A stretch of DNA of 37,953 nt from JALSKU01 sp964556545 (GTDB taxonomy: Bacteria; Campylobacterota; Campylobacteria; Campylobacterales; JALSKU01). Below are positions 24,512-33,402 of the stretch, one piece after another (the stretch's first letter is position 1; every line of letters starts with the position of its first letter). The stretch covers positions 1 to 37,953 of the forward strand of contig CAZKWE010000003.1 in the NCBI GenBank assembly GCA_964556545.1, written 5' to 3'. The notes beneath the pieces were generated by a model. The model saw only the letters and a list, made by a program, of their open reading frames with translations, searched no databases and was not told the DNA's origin. Both the position numbers and the translations under genes were made by a program.

Positions 24512-26489
24512 TTATTCCGCCATAGGTTTTGGTTTTCCAAAATAATACCCCTGTGAATAATCCACACCCAAATCTCTTACTATATCAAATATAGCCTTAT
24601 TCTCTACAAACTCCGCTACTGTCTGCAAGCCTTGCTCCTTTGCAAATGTAACTATACTCTTTACCACAGAAAGCGAATAATTGTTAGTCTCAATATCTCT
24701 TATAAGACATCCGTCTATCTTCAGTATATCCGGCTCATACTCCAAAAGTCTCTCATAGTTTGAATAGCCCGTACCAAAATCATCTATGGCAATCTTGACA
24801 CCATAACTTTTTACATCAGATATAAATTTTTTAACTACATCAAAATCCTTAATACTCTCATCTTCAAGTAGTTCAAATACAACTTTTGATGCTGAATTTT
24901 TATATTTTTTTTAAAAGCTTAAAAATCTTTAAGCAGGTGGGAGTATGTTCTATATCTATTGAAGAGAGATTGATAGATACCTCGTTATCGCAATTTTTCA
25001 ATATATTAAACGAATGCTCCAATACAATATTTGTGATTTGAGTATAGTAATTACTCTTTTTTGCCGTCTCAAGAAAATGGTAAGGTGTAAGAACTTCACC
25101 TTTTTTATTTATCAAACGAACAAGAGATTCATATTTTGAAATTTGACCTGTTGCATTGTTGATTATCGGTTGAAAATATGAAACAATTCGTGAATTGGCA
25201 ATAGCATCTTTTATCATAGAAATTGTTTTCATATTTTCTTTTGCCCTGCTTTGAACAATAGTTGCTAAATTATTGGCAATCATAAAGTCTTGTTTATTAT
25301 TTAAAAGTTTTCTTATACCAAGTTTTGCAGACTCAAGCATTTTATCTTTTTCATATACAAGACTGATTATCAAAGAGATATCATATTTTATATCATTTAG
25401 TATTATCTCATCATTATTTATAATCTTTTGGATTTTTTTGAGAGTATTCACAAAACTCTTCTCGTCAGTAAAGTATGATTTTTCAACTATCAATGCATAC
25501 TCACCATTGGCAAGTTGATAAACCTTGTCAAAATCATAGATTTGAGACAATTTTTCTTGCAAATATTTCTCTACTTCATCTTGAATCTTCTCTACTGTTT
25601 TATTATCATAAAACTCAGTAATCATATCAAAGTTATCCAACTTTAGATAGATTAAAATCGGTTCTTTTGCATTTTTTATAGCATCATTAAGCTGTTTTGC
25701 AGGACTCATAATATCTGTTATATCATTTCTTAGAGAAATATACTCAAGTATATTGCCATCCAAATCTAAAATCGGCATAACAATGCTATCGACATAGTAA
25801 CTTTTATTGTTTTTTGTTCTGTTTCTTACGATACCCTGCCATATCTCTTTTTTATCTCTTATCGTATGCCACATATCTTTAAAAATACTCTTAGGATTAT
25901 CAGGATGACGAACTATATTGTGATTTTTCCCTATCAACTCATCTTTTGAATACCCTGAAATTTCACAAAATTTGTCATTTACAAAAGTGATAATTCCTCT
26001 CTTGTCTGTTTTAGATACGATAGAACTACTGTTTGTTGCCTTTTGATACTCTTTTAAAAGATGGAGGTTTGATTTTGCTTCGTTTATATATTTGTATTTT
26101 TTTACAACTTTATCAATCATAATAACCAATTGATCCAAATCAATAGGTTTTAAAAGATACCCGTCAACTCCGAATTTGATACTTTTCATAAAAAAATCAT
26201 CTTCATTATGTGCAGAGAGTATCAAGATGGGTATTTCGCTATCTATATCTTTTATCTTGGCTATCATATCCAAGCCGTTCATCTTTGGCATATTTATATC
26301 GGTTATGATAAGATCTATATCATTGTTCATAAATTTTTCATAACCGTCTTGTCCATTGACAGCTATCAAAATATCATCAAAAAAGTCCTCCAAAATCATA
26401 GAGGTCATTTCTCTGGAGTCTTTATTGTCTTCAACATATAAAAGTTTTAAATGTTTTGAGTAGCATATAACATCATCTACATCAATCAC
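24512..26489 (-). pseudogene. Receiver-PAS-GGDEF-EAL protein, frameshifted at an A8 tract
   Basis: From the GTG at 26489 the first frame gives a receiver (Asp in LIITDINMPK), a PAS domain (FCEISGYSKDELIGKNHNIV), a degenerate GGDEF (LANGEYALIV, not catalytic) and the start of an EAL domain (YESLVRL, SINLSS), then stops near 24900. The other frame continues YKNSASKVVFELLEDESI, IDDFGTGYSNYERL, LKIDG, VAEFVENK and ends at 24512. The total is 1978 nt, one base too many, and the break falls on eight A (minus strand, 24905-24912). With seven A the frame is whole and all EAL metal and catalytic residues are present, so a c-di-GMP phosphodiesterase is restored. It overlaps the upstream kinase gene by eight bases. 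Confidence 0.85.
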
Positions 26490-28566
26490 TATTTTCCCTT
26501 AGAATTATTTTAAATTTTGCTCCATATACTATCTTTCCGCTTTCATCTTCAAACTTATCGTTTTCAACACTCAACACACCGCCACAATGCTCTTGTACAA
26601 TCATTTTACTCATATACAAACCAAGACCCGTGCCATCTTTTTTTGTTTTTGTAGAAAAATAAGGATCAAAAATTTTATCTATAATACCTTCAGGAATACC
26701 TCCGGCATTGTCGTATACTGTTAAAGTATTATCATTAACTTTTATAACTATAACCGGATTTTTTACAAAGTTTTCTTTTAGAGCATCTTCTGAATTTTTG
26801 ATTAGATTTAACAAAACCTGCTTTAATTCACTCTCATAAGTTAAAAATTCTTTATCTGATATTATATCCAAAACTAATCTTATATTGTCATTATGCAGTG
26901 AAGTTTTTACTATATTTAAGACATCTTCAGCTATTTTTTTAAAATTTGTAACTTTTTTTACCTTATTTGGCTTAAAAAATCCTCTAAAATCATCAATGGT
27001 ATTGCTTAAGTGTTGTGAAAATTCTTTTATCTTTTCAGACAGTTCTATTGCCGTATCATAGTCTAATTTTTTTAATTTTGCTTTTAGATTTATAGCTCCT
27101 GATGTAGCAGTAATAGCATTTAGAGGCTGTCTCCATTGGTGAGCTATCATACTAAGCATCTCACCCATCTGTGCCAAACGGGACTGTTGATACATCATCT
27201 CTCGGGTAATTTTGTTTTTATCCTCTTCTTTTTTTATTTTTTGCATCAAAAGTTCATTTTCGGTTATATCCAATCGAACCGATATATATGAGTCAATCTC
27301 TCCTTTGGCATTGTACAGGGGTTCTATATTTGCCCAAACCCAATAAAAACCGCCATCTTTTTTGAGATTTTTAACTTTTCCTTTCCAAGTTTTACCCTTT
27401 TGTATCGTACTCCACAACTCTTTAAAAACTGCTTTTGGCATATCCGGATGTCTGACTATATTATGCGGTTTTCCGATAAGCTCATCTTTGCTGTACCCGG
27501 AGATTTCACAAAATGCCTCGCTGACATCCAAAATCTTACCCTTTAAATCCGTAACTGAACTGATGATATACTTCTGTGTAACCATTCGTAGTCTTTGCTC
27601 CTCTTTTACCAACTTTAAAAAAGCAATCAGCATTAAAAGAAAAACGATTAAGCTCAAAACAGTTAAAAACAGAACCAGATCAAAAATCAACCTAACACTC
27701 TCTAACTCTTTTTTTATTTTGATTTTTGTATCGTTTTCTATAAATCTTCCTACTTCATCAAGGATATTAAGTTTTTGTGTGATAATTTCATACCAGTATT
27801 TTGGATCAATATCTGCTTTTGCAATATCTTTGTATATGATTATATCTTGTATCTTTTTTATCTCTGCAAAAACTTTCGCCTCTTTTTTCTTTTTATAAAA
27901 TTTCTTGATTTTTGCACAGGCATATTTCAAAAACATACTCTCATTTTGATTTTGGACAGATATAAGATTTGTAAATTTTATCAAAGCATTTCTATTTAGT
28001 TTTTTTTGAGATATTATGATAACACCCTCCGCTCTCTCTATACCGCCATACTCTTTAAGATATAAAAAATTGACATAAGCTAAAATATTTTGTGTAATTT
28101 TTGGTATATGGGAGCTCTTTGAAATATTTACTATAATTGCCAATAAAAAAGCATTGATATCGGTATAGTATTTTACGACTTCTTTTGATTTGATATCTTT
28201 TTTGTCAATTCTTTTTCTTATCAATTCTATCTTAGAAAGTTTTAAAGTTATTTGTTTGGGCAAATTTATACTTTTGATAAGTCTATGTATCTGAAAATCA
28301 CTCTCTTTTCTTTGCAGTATCAAATCTTTTTTAAATCCATCATTTTTGGCTTCTAAGTATCCGCTGGAGAGTCCTCTCTCTTTTTGAAGAGAGTGCAAAG
28401 TTGCACAGATATATCTGCTGAGTATTATCTTGTTATTCAGTTTCTCAAGAGACTGCATTTGGGAGTAACTATATGCAATAACCATACCGCCTAAAAAAAG
28501 CAATACAATTGTCAATGCAAACATTGGTACCAATAACTTTGTTTTAATAGTAACTCTTTCAAACAT
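26482..28566 (-). CDS. NIT-PAS sensor histidine kinase
   Basis: 694 residues. A membrane helix at 12-32 (FALTIVLLFLGGMVIAYSY) and a second at about 295-318 enclose a periplasmic NIT-type domain, with LHSLQKERGLSSGYL typical of nitrate/nitrite-sensing modules. A PAS domain follows (FCEISGYSKDELIGKPHNIV). The kinase core is complete: H-box MIAHQWRQPLN, N-box LLNLIKNSEDAL, G1 DNAGGIP, F-box IFDPYFSTK, G2 GTGLGLYMSK. It is the first gene of an operon with the receiver-PAS-GGDEF-EAL gene, its likely target. NIT ligands are not always nitrate, so the signal is inferred only. A TATAAT on the minus strand at 28597-28592 lies about 26 bases before the ATG. Confidence 0.88.
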   Translation of the reverse strand: MFERVTIKTKLLVPMFALTIVLLFLGGMVIAYSYSQMQSLEKLNNKIILSRYICATLHSLQKERGLSSGYLEAKNDGFKKDLILQRKESDFQIHRLIKSINLPKQITLKLSKIELIRKRIDKKDIKSKEVVKYYTDINAFLLAIIVNISKSSHIPKITQNILAYVNFLYLKEYGGIERAEGVIIISQKKLNRNALIKFTNLISVQNQNESMFLKYACAKIKKFYKKKKEAKVFAEIKKIQDIIIYKDIAKADIDPKYWYEIITQKLNILDEVGRFIENDTKIKIKKELESVRLIFDLVLFLTVLSLIVFLLMLIAFLKLVKEEQRLRMVTQKYIISSVTDLKGKILDVSEAFCEISGYSKDELIGKPHNIVRHPDMPKAVFKELWSTIQKGKTWKGKVKNLKKDGGFYWVWANIEPLYNAKGEIDSYISVRLDITENELLMQKIKKEEDKNKITREMMYQQSRLAQMGEMLSMIAHQWRQPLNAITATSGAINLKAKLKKLDYDTAIELSEKIKEFSQHLSNTIDDFRGFFKPNKVKKVTNFKKIAEDVLNIVKTSLHNDNIRLVLDIISDKEFLTYESELKQVLLNLIKNSEDALKENFVKNPVIVIKVNDNTLTVYDNAGGIPEGIIDKIFDPYFSTKTKKDGTGLGLYMSKMIVQEHCGGVLSVENDKFEDESGKIVYGAKFKIILRENSD

Positions 28567-28823
28567 TTTTATTGTCCATAAATTTTTATTAATTATACAA
28601 CAGCAAATCTGAAAAATGTGTTTTTTGATAAAATTATTTACATATAATTTTATGTATTTTTATATGTAAAATTATACATTAACGATTGTTTTTTTCTTCA
28701 AGTTTAAAGATGCGACCATAACAATAACTATAAAACAGGTTATTTTTTAAAGCTTGATTGCTTTATTGTATTGCAAATAACACTTCATTTTATACTTTTT
28801 ATTTATGATCGTTTTTTCTTCTT

Positions 28824-28911
28824 TATGAACAAGTGTTAATATATTATAATTTATTTATTAACACTTGTTCATATATAAGTACTTGACAAATGAACAGTTG
28901 TTAAGTATAAT
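28824..28911 (+). promoter_or_regulatory. TetR-type promoter with three operator-like copies
   Basis: Perfect 18-bp arms at 28824-28841 and 28856-28873 enclose a 14-base AT spacer. Each arm holds the partial palindrome TGAACAAGTGTTAA (or its complement), and a third version, TGAACAGTTGTTAA, lies at 28891-28904. The third sits between a TTGACA (28883-28888) and a TATAAT (28906-28911) spaced exactly 17 bases, a perfect sigma70 consensus. A repressor bound there would block the promoter, so the TetR gene at 28940 is probably self-repressed. The rest of the intergenic stretch, 28567-28823, is AT-rich with the kinase promoter near 28595 and no gene. Confidence 0.75.
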
Positions 28912-28939
28912 TACAAAAAGCCTTTATAGAGGGATTTAC

Positions 28940-29539
28940 ATGAGTAAAACTACTAAAGAAAAGATATTGGATGCCGCATTGGAACTTTTTGCACAAAAAG
29001 GTTACAAAGGTGCATCTGTTAGAATGATTTCATCAAAAGTCGGCATAAGAGAGAGTGCTTTATATAATCATTTTAAAAACAAAGAAGATATTTTAAACAC
29101 TATAGTATCCACCCTATCCTCTTCTTCTCTCTCTTTGGCAAATGATAAAAGACCTCTGGATGAATTGGCAAAAAAAGGAAAAAATTTTCTAAGAGAATTT
29201 GCTACTTCATTTAAACTTTTATCTTACGATAATACATCAGAAAAATTTTTTAGATTTATGATGATAGAATTAATGCAAAATAAAAAAATAAGAGATATTT
29301 TTTTAAATGATTTTCATCAGGCTCATTTAAAAACTCTCTCGCAGGCATTTTTTATAATGATGCAAGAGGGCATGATTCATTCAAGCGATCCTATGCTTAT
29401 GGCAAGGGAGTTTTTAGCTCCCCTCTTCTTTTATAGAATGCAAACCACTCTTTTAAGAATAGATGGAATTAAAACCACAACTGAAGCAACATTGTTTGAA
29501 AAACATATAGAATTTTTTTGGGAAATGATCGCGGTTTAA
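28940..29539 (+). CDS. TetR/AcrR-family transcriptional repressor
   Basis: 199 residues. The N-terminal helix-turn-helix is classic: KEKILDAALELFAQKGYKGA, SVRMISSKVGIRESALYNHF, KNKEDILNTI. The C-terminal half is a helical ligand-binding domain with no recognised ligand. I chose the ATG at 28940 (ribosome site GAGGGATTTAC); an upstream in-frame start at 28865 would translate the promoter itself. No efflux pump or enzyme lies beside it in the same direction, so its targets outside its own promoter are unknown. The divergent NIT kinase operon is the only neighbour that could share the operators. Confidence 0.92.
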   Translation: MSKTTKEKILDAALELFAQKGYKGASVRMISSKVGIRESALYNHFKNKEDILNTIVSTLSSSSLSLANDKRPLDELAKKGKNFLREFATSFKLLSYDNTSEKFFRFMMIELMQNKKIRDIFLNDFHQAHLKTLSQAFFIMMQEGMIHSSDPMLMAREFLAPLFFYRMQTTLLRIDGIKTTTEATLFEKHIEFFWEMIAV

Positions 29540-29554
29540 TTTCGTGGTATTTGC

Positions 29555-30940
29555 TTAATCAACCATCGAAGCATCAACCAATTCGGAAGGAATCTCATTT
29601 TTAGGTGATATATTTGCACCCTCTTTAAAAAGTGTAATCTGTCTGATGATATTGCCTCTGCCTGATGATAATTTTTTAAGAGCTTCGTTATAGCTCTCTT
29701 CACTTCTTTTGATACTTTTTCCAATATTTTCAAAGTCTCTTAAAAAACCCACAAATTTATTGTAGAGTTTTTCGGCTTTTAAAGTTACCTCTTTTATATT
29801 TCTTGCCTGTTTTTCATATCTCCAACTATTTTCTACTGCTCTGAGTGCTACTAAAAGTGTTGTGGGGCTTACAAGGACGATATGCTCTTTAAATGCTTTA
29901 TCATAGAGCATCGGATCATTTTTTAAAGCCAACAGTAAAGCACCTTCTACAGGTATAAACATAAAAACAAAATCCAAAGAATTTATCCCTTTTAATTTTT
30001 CATAATCTTTTTTTGACAACTCTTTTATATGCTCTTTGACAGAATTAAGATGCAATGATAAAAATCTTTTTTTGGATTCTTCATCTTCACTTGATATATA
30101 TTGTTCATAATGAGTCAATGAAGTTTTAGCATCTATTATGATTTGTCTGTCTCCCGGAAGTTTTACTATAACATCCGGTCGAAATTTTTCTCCACCGCTA
30201 CTTTTTAGCACAACTTCTCTTTCATACTCTTCACCTTCTCTTAATCCTGAGCTTTCCAAAACCCTCTCAAGTATCATTTCACCCCAGATTCCCTGCTGTT
30301 TTGATTCGCCTTTTAGAGCATTTGTCAGATTTAAAGCATCCTGACTCATTTTTTCATTTAAATCCTTAAGAGTTTTTATCTCAATTAAAAGAGTATTTCG
30401 TTCTTTTGATTCTTTATCATATATATCATTTACTCTTTTTTTGAATTCTTCGATTTGTATTTTTACAGGAGTTATCAACTCTTTAATTCCCCGAGAGCTT
30501 TGTTCGTTAAATTTTTTACTATTGTTTTCAAGAACTTGATTTGCTATATAATGAAATTCTTTTGTAAGTTTATCTCTGTTTTCTTCAAGAAGTTTTAATT
30601 TTTCCTCAATACTTTTTTTCTGTTCTTTTATGGTGGCATTTAATGTTGCTATTACTCTTTCGTTATAAATATTTTTATCTTGTAATTCTTTTATATCAGA
30701 CAATCTTTCATCACATAATTTTTTTAAATTTTCAATATAGTGCTCTTTTTCTTCAAGGTGAGCATTTAACTTTGATATATTTTCTTTCAAATATCCGTTG
30801 TCTGCTTTTTTTTGCTCTAATTGAGTATTTATTTCGTTAAGCTGTATATTTTTATTTTTTATAATTATATAAAAAAACAGTACTGTTAAAATAATTATTC
30901 CGACAAGTGCATATACCAAAAAAACAGTATCTATATTCAT
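29555..30940 (-). CDS. rmuC: RmuC-family DNA recombination protein
   Basis: 461 residues. An N-terminal membrane helix (VFLVYALVGIIILTVLFFY) leads into a coiled coil at about 25-190. The RmuC domain follows, with QGIWGEMILERVLESSGL, RPDVIVKLPGDRQIIIDAK, VFMFIPVEGALLLAL and LVSPTTLLVALRAVENSWR. The D-x-K style acidic residues in this domain fit its nuclease-like fold. RmuC limits recombination at inverted repeats in E. coli. Start at ATG 30940 (ribosome site AAGGAAA); a TTG at 30970 would overlap flgH. Gap to flgH is 17 bases, so they are co-transcribed. Confidence 0.92.
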   Translation of the reverse strand: MNIDTVFLVYALVGIIILTVLFFYIIIKNKNIQLNEINTQLEQKKADNGYLKENISKLNAHLEEKEHYIENLKKLCDERLSDIKELQDKNIYNERVIATLNATIKEQKKSIEEKLKLLEENRDKLTKEFHYIANQVLENNSKKFNEQSSRGIKELITPVKIQIEEFKKRVNDIYDKESKERNTLLIEIKTLKDLNEKMSQDALNLTNALKGESKQQGIWGEMILERVLESSGLREGEEYEREVVLKSSGGEKFRPDVIVKLPGDRQIIIDAKTSLTHYEQYISSEDEESKKRFLSLHLNSVKEHIKELSKKDYEKLKGINSLDFVFMFIPVEGALLLALKNDPMLYDKAFKEHIVLVSPTTLLVALRAVENSWRYEKQARNIKEVTLKAEKLYNKFVGFLRDFENIGKSIKRSEESYNEALKKLSSGRGNIIRQITLFKEGANISPKNEIPSELVDASMVD

Positions 30941-30957
30941 AAATTTAATTTCCTTTG

Positions 30958-31677
30958 TTAAAAAGGCCAAATACTCTCAACAAGCTTAGTACCCCATCCT
31001 TTATGAGAATTTATATCCATTGAGCCTTCAGTCTTATACAGTATTTTTGCATCGGCTATATATTTTGAACTTATAGTATTTCTCTGGTCTATATCATAAG
31101 GTCTTATCACCCCGCTTATCTGAATGATCTGTTTTTCGCCGTTTATAAGCATTTCTCTGCTTCCAGCGATAAAATAATTTCCATTATTTAGTATCTTGAT
31201 AACTCTAGCCGATATGGTAGTAGTAAATTTTTCTGTTCGTGTATTGTCACCCTTGCTGGAAAAACTATTTTGAGAATTTGTTCCGAAACCTATATTGGTC
31301 AAGCCGTTTACTTTGTTTATTGCACCGTTTACAGCCGCATTATTGCCGGTAGTTGTAAATATGCCTCCACCAAGTTTATCATTTGTATTTTTTGACAAAC
31401 TTTTTTTTGCACTTGAGCTTTGAAGAATATTTTCATCTATAACAACCGTAACAAGATCATTTACATTCATAGCTTTTCTATCGGAAAACAAAGGATTGTC
31501 TCCTTTTCCAAAAAGACTGCCCTCATTTTGAATTTGCCCCTCTTTTTCCTGTGCCGGAAGTTGTTCGACATAAGCAGGCGGCCTCATCGCAATTTTCGGA
31601 TCAACACTTTTATTGGCGCAACCGCTAAACAGCACTAAGCTAAAACCGGATAAAAATATCATAAGTTTGTTCTTCAT
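30958..31677 (-). CDS. flgH: Flagellar L-ring protein FlgH (lipoprotein)
   Basis: Forms the outer-membrane L ring around the flagellar rod. 239 residues from the ATG at 31677, with a lipobox LFSGC (cysteine about residue 20) after MKNKLMIFLSGFSLVLFSGC. Core motifs: SLFGKGDNPLFSDRKAMNVN, DLVTVVIDENILQSSSAKKS, FTTTISARVIKILNNGNYFI, IISGVIRP-like (IQISGVIRPYDIDQRNTISS) and ADAKILYKTEGSM. The upstream frame to 31758 is spurious: it lacks a ribosome site, while GGAG lies five bases before 31677. Standing away from other flagellar genes is normal in this phylum. Confidence 0.95.
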   Translation of the reverse strand: MKNKLMIFLSGFSLVLFSGCANKSVDPKIAMRPPAYVEQLPAQEKEGQIQNEGSLFGKGDNPLFSDRKAMNVNDLVTVVIDENILQSSSAKKSLSKNTNDKLGGGIFTTTGNNAAVNGAINKVNGLTNIGFGTNSQNSFSSKGDNTRTEKFTTTISARVIKILNNGNYFIAGSREMLINGEKQIIQISGVIRPYDIDQRNTISSKYIADAKILYKTEGSMDINSHKGWGTKLVESIWPF

Positions 31678-31721
31678 TGGTACTCCGTAAATTTTATATG
31701 CTATAATTATAAAGTTTTTAA

Positions 31722-31738
31722 AGCAAAAACAGTTCCAA
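31722..31738 (-). promoter_or_regulatory. Sigma54-type promoter for flgH
   Basis: The minus strand reads TTGGAACTGTTTTTGCT. GG and GC are exactly ten bases apart, as in the -24/-12 consensus TGGCAC-N5-TTGC, with one mismatch (A for C). A start about 34 bases before the flgH ATG would follow. Rod, ring and hook genes are RpoN-controlled in Campylobacter and Helicobacter. Confidence 0.6.
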
Positions 31739-31779
31739 TTAAACTTAAATGAGACCATTGCACTAAGGAGATATTGAAA

Positions 31780-32229
31780 ATGAGCAAATTAAAAGAAAAA
31801 TTACAGCAAGATTTGAAAAATGCCATGAAAAACAAAGACAATATTACAAGAGATACCATAAGATTTCTTATGAGTTCCCTAAAACAGATAGAGGTTGACG
31901 AAAGAAAAAAATTGAGTGATGAAGATATTGTAAAAATTATCCAAAAGTCCATCAAACAAAGAGAAGACTCAATGACTCATTACAAAAATGCCGGAAGAGA
32001 TGATCTTTTTGAGCAAGAAAAAGCCGGAGCCGACATACTTAAAAATTATCTTCCTGATCAGTTGAACAACGAGGAGCTTAAAGATATAGTATCTAAAATC
32101 ATTGCCAAAACAGGTGCAACTTCCATTAAAGATATGGGTAAAATTATGGGATTGGCAATGAAAGAAACCGCAGGAAAAGCCGATGGAAAAAGGATAAATA
32201 ATATAGCAAAAGAGTTATTGCAACATTAA
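31780..32229 (+). CDS. GatB/YqeY domain protein
   Basis: 149 residues matching the YqeY family, related to the C-terminal tail domain of GatB. It has LKEKLQQDLKNAMKNKD, TRDTIRFLMSSLKQIEVDER, KQREDSMTHYKNAGRDDL, AGADILKNYLPDQL and GKIMGLAMKETAGKADGK. The role of stand-alone YqeY is not firmly known; tRNA-related functions are assumed from the GatB link. The ATG at 31780 has GGAG nine bases upstream. The gene ends 15 bases inside the convergent ackA. Confidence 0.92.
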   Translation: MSKLKEKLQQDLKNAMKNKDNITRDTIRFLMSSLKQIEVDERKKLSDEDIVKIIQKSIKQREDSMTHYKNAGRDDLFEQEKAGADILKNYLPDQLNNEELKDIVSKIIAKTGATSIKDMGKIMGLAMKETAGKADGKRINNIAKELLQH

Positions 32230-33402
32230 AGTATTATATGTTTGTTTGGCTATTTCAAGCTCCTCGTTTGTGGCTATAACAAAAAGTTTTATCTTTGAAC
32301 TCTTTTTACTTATAACGGTATTGTCTTTACTGTTTGCTATGGTGTCGAGTTTGATACCAAGACTCTCTTCAAGCCCCGAACAAACTTTTTCTCTGACTTT
32401 CGAAGAATGTTCCCCAATACCACCGGTAAATACCAAAGCATCAACTCTTCCTATTGCAACCGTATAAGCACCTATGTATTTTCTAATACGATAACAAAAA
32501 ATTTCAAAAGCTAATTCTGCTTTTTTATCTGCTTTTTTAATCCTTTGTTCAACTTCTCTCATATCATTTGTTCCGCATAAACCTTTTAAACCGCTCTTTT
32601 TGTTTAAAATATTATCAAGTTCTTTTGTATCAAGATTTAAATTTCTTGCAAGATAAAAGATAATAGCCGGGTCTATATCTCCGCATCTTGTACCCATCAC
32701 CAATCCTTCAAGTGGCGTAAGCCCCATGGAAGTATCTATACTTTTTCCATTTTTTATAGCAGCCATACTTGCACCATTTCCAAGATGAAGTGTTATGAGA
32801 TTACAACTATTTATATCTTTTTTTAAAAACTTTGCAGCTTCTTTTGCGACATAGTGATGAGAAGTACCGTGGAAGCCATATCTTCTTACTTGATTATTTG
32901 TATAATATTCATAAGGTAAAGCATAATGATATGCAAAATCGGGAATACTTTGATGAAAAGCAGTATCAAAAACAGCTACTTGCTTCAAAGAATGGTTTAC
33001 TTTTGCTATAGCTTTAATACCTATGAGATTTACCGGATTGTGCAGTGGTGCCAAAGATGAAACTTTTTCAATTTTTTCTATCACATCATCATTTATAACA
33101 GTAGGTTTGCTAAAATACTCTCCTCCATGCACTACTCTGTGACCAACTGCTCCAAGCTCATCAAAATTTTTCAATACACTGTTTTGTATCAAAAGTTCTT
33201 CTAAAAGCTTTATACCCCAAGAATGGTCCTTTATCTTTATATTTCTTGAAATTATCTTATCATTTGAGTAAGTAAATTTAATATGGCCTGACTTTTCTCC
33301 AATTTGTTCTATAATTCCTTTACAAATAGACAAACTCTCTTTCATATCAAATATTTGAAACTTTATAGAAGAGCTTCCGCTGTTAAGAACTAAAATTTTC
33401 AT
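32215..33402 (-). CDS. ackA: Acetate kinase
   Basis: Converts acetyl phosphate and ADP to acetate and ATP, or the reverse. 395 residues from the ATG at 33402. Visible: ILVLNSGSSSIKFQIF at the start, GHRVVHGGEYF, VFDTAFHQSIPDFAYHYALP, HLGNGASMAAIKNGKSIDTS, MGTRCGDIDP and VFTGGIGEHSSKVRE. Its start overlaps the pta stop by four bases (ATGA), so the two are translated together. It provides substrate-level ATP or acetate assimilation with Pta. Confidence 0.96.
   Translation of the reverse strand: MKILVLNSGSSSIKFQIFDMKESLSICKGIIEQIGEKSGHIKFTYSNDKIISRNIKIKDHSWGIKLLEELLIQNSVLKNFDELGAVGHRVVHGGEYFSKPTVINDDVIEKIEKVSSLAPLHNPVNLIGIKAIAKVNHSLKQVAVFDTAFHQSIPDFAYHYALPYEYYTNNQVRRYGFHGTSHHYVAKEAAKFLKKDINSCNLITLHLGNGASMAAIKNGKSIDTSMGLTPLEGLVMGTRCGDIDPAIIFYLARNLNLDTKELDNILNKKSGLKGLCGTNDMREVEQRIKKADKKAELAFEIFCYRIRKYIGAYTVAIGRVDALVFTGGIGEHSSKVREKVCSGLEESLGIKLDTIANSKDNTVISKKSSKIKLFVIATNEELEIAKQTYNTLMLQ

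Noticed and set aside
28630..28690. AT-rich inverted repeat between the NIT kinase and the TetR promoter
   Set aside because: The arms consist of A and T runs that occur by chance in such DNA; matches are imperfect outside nine bases.
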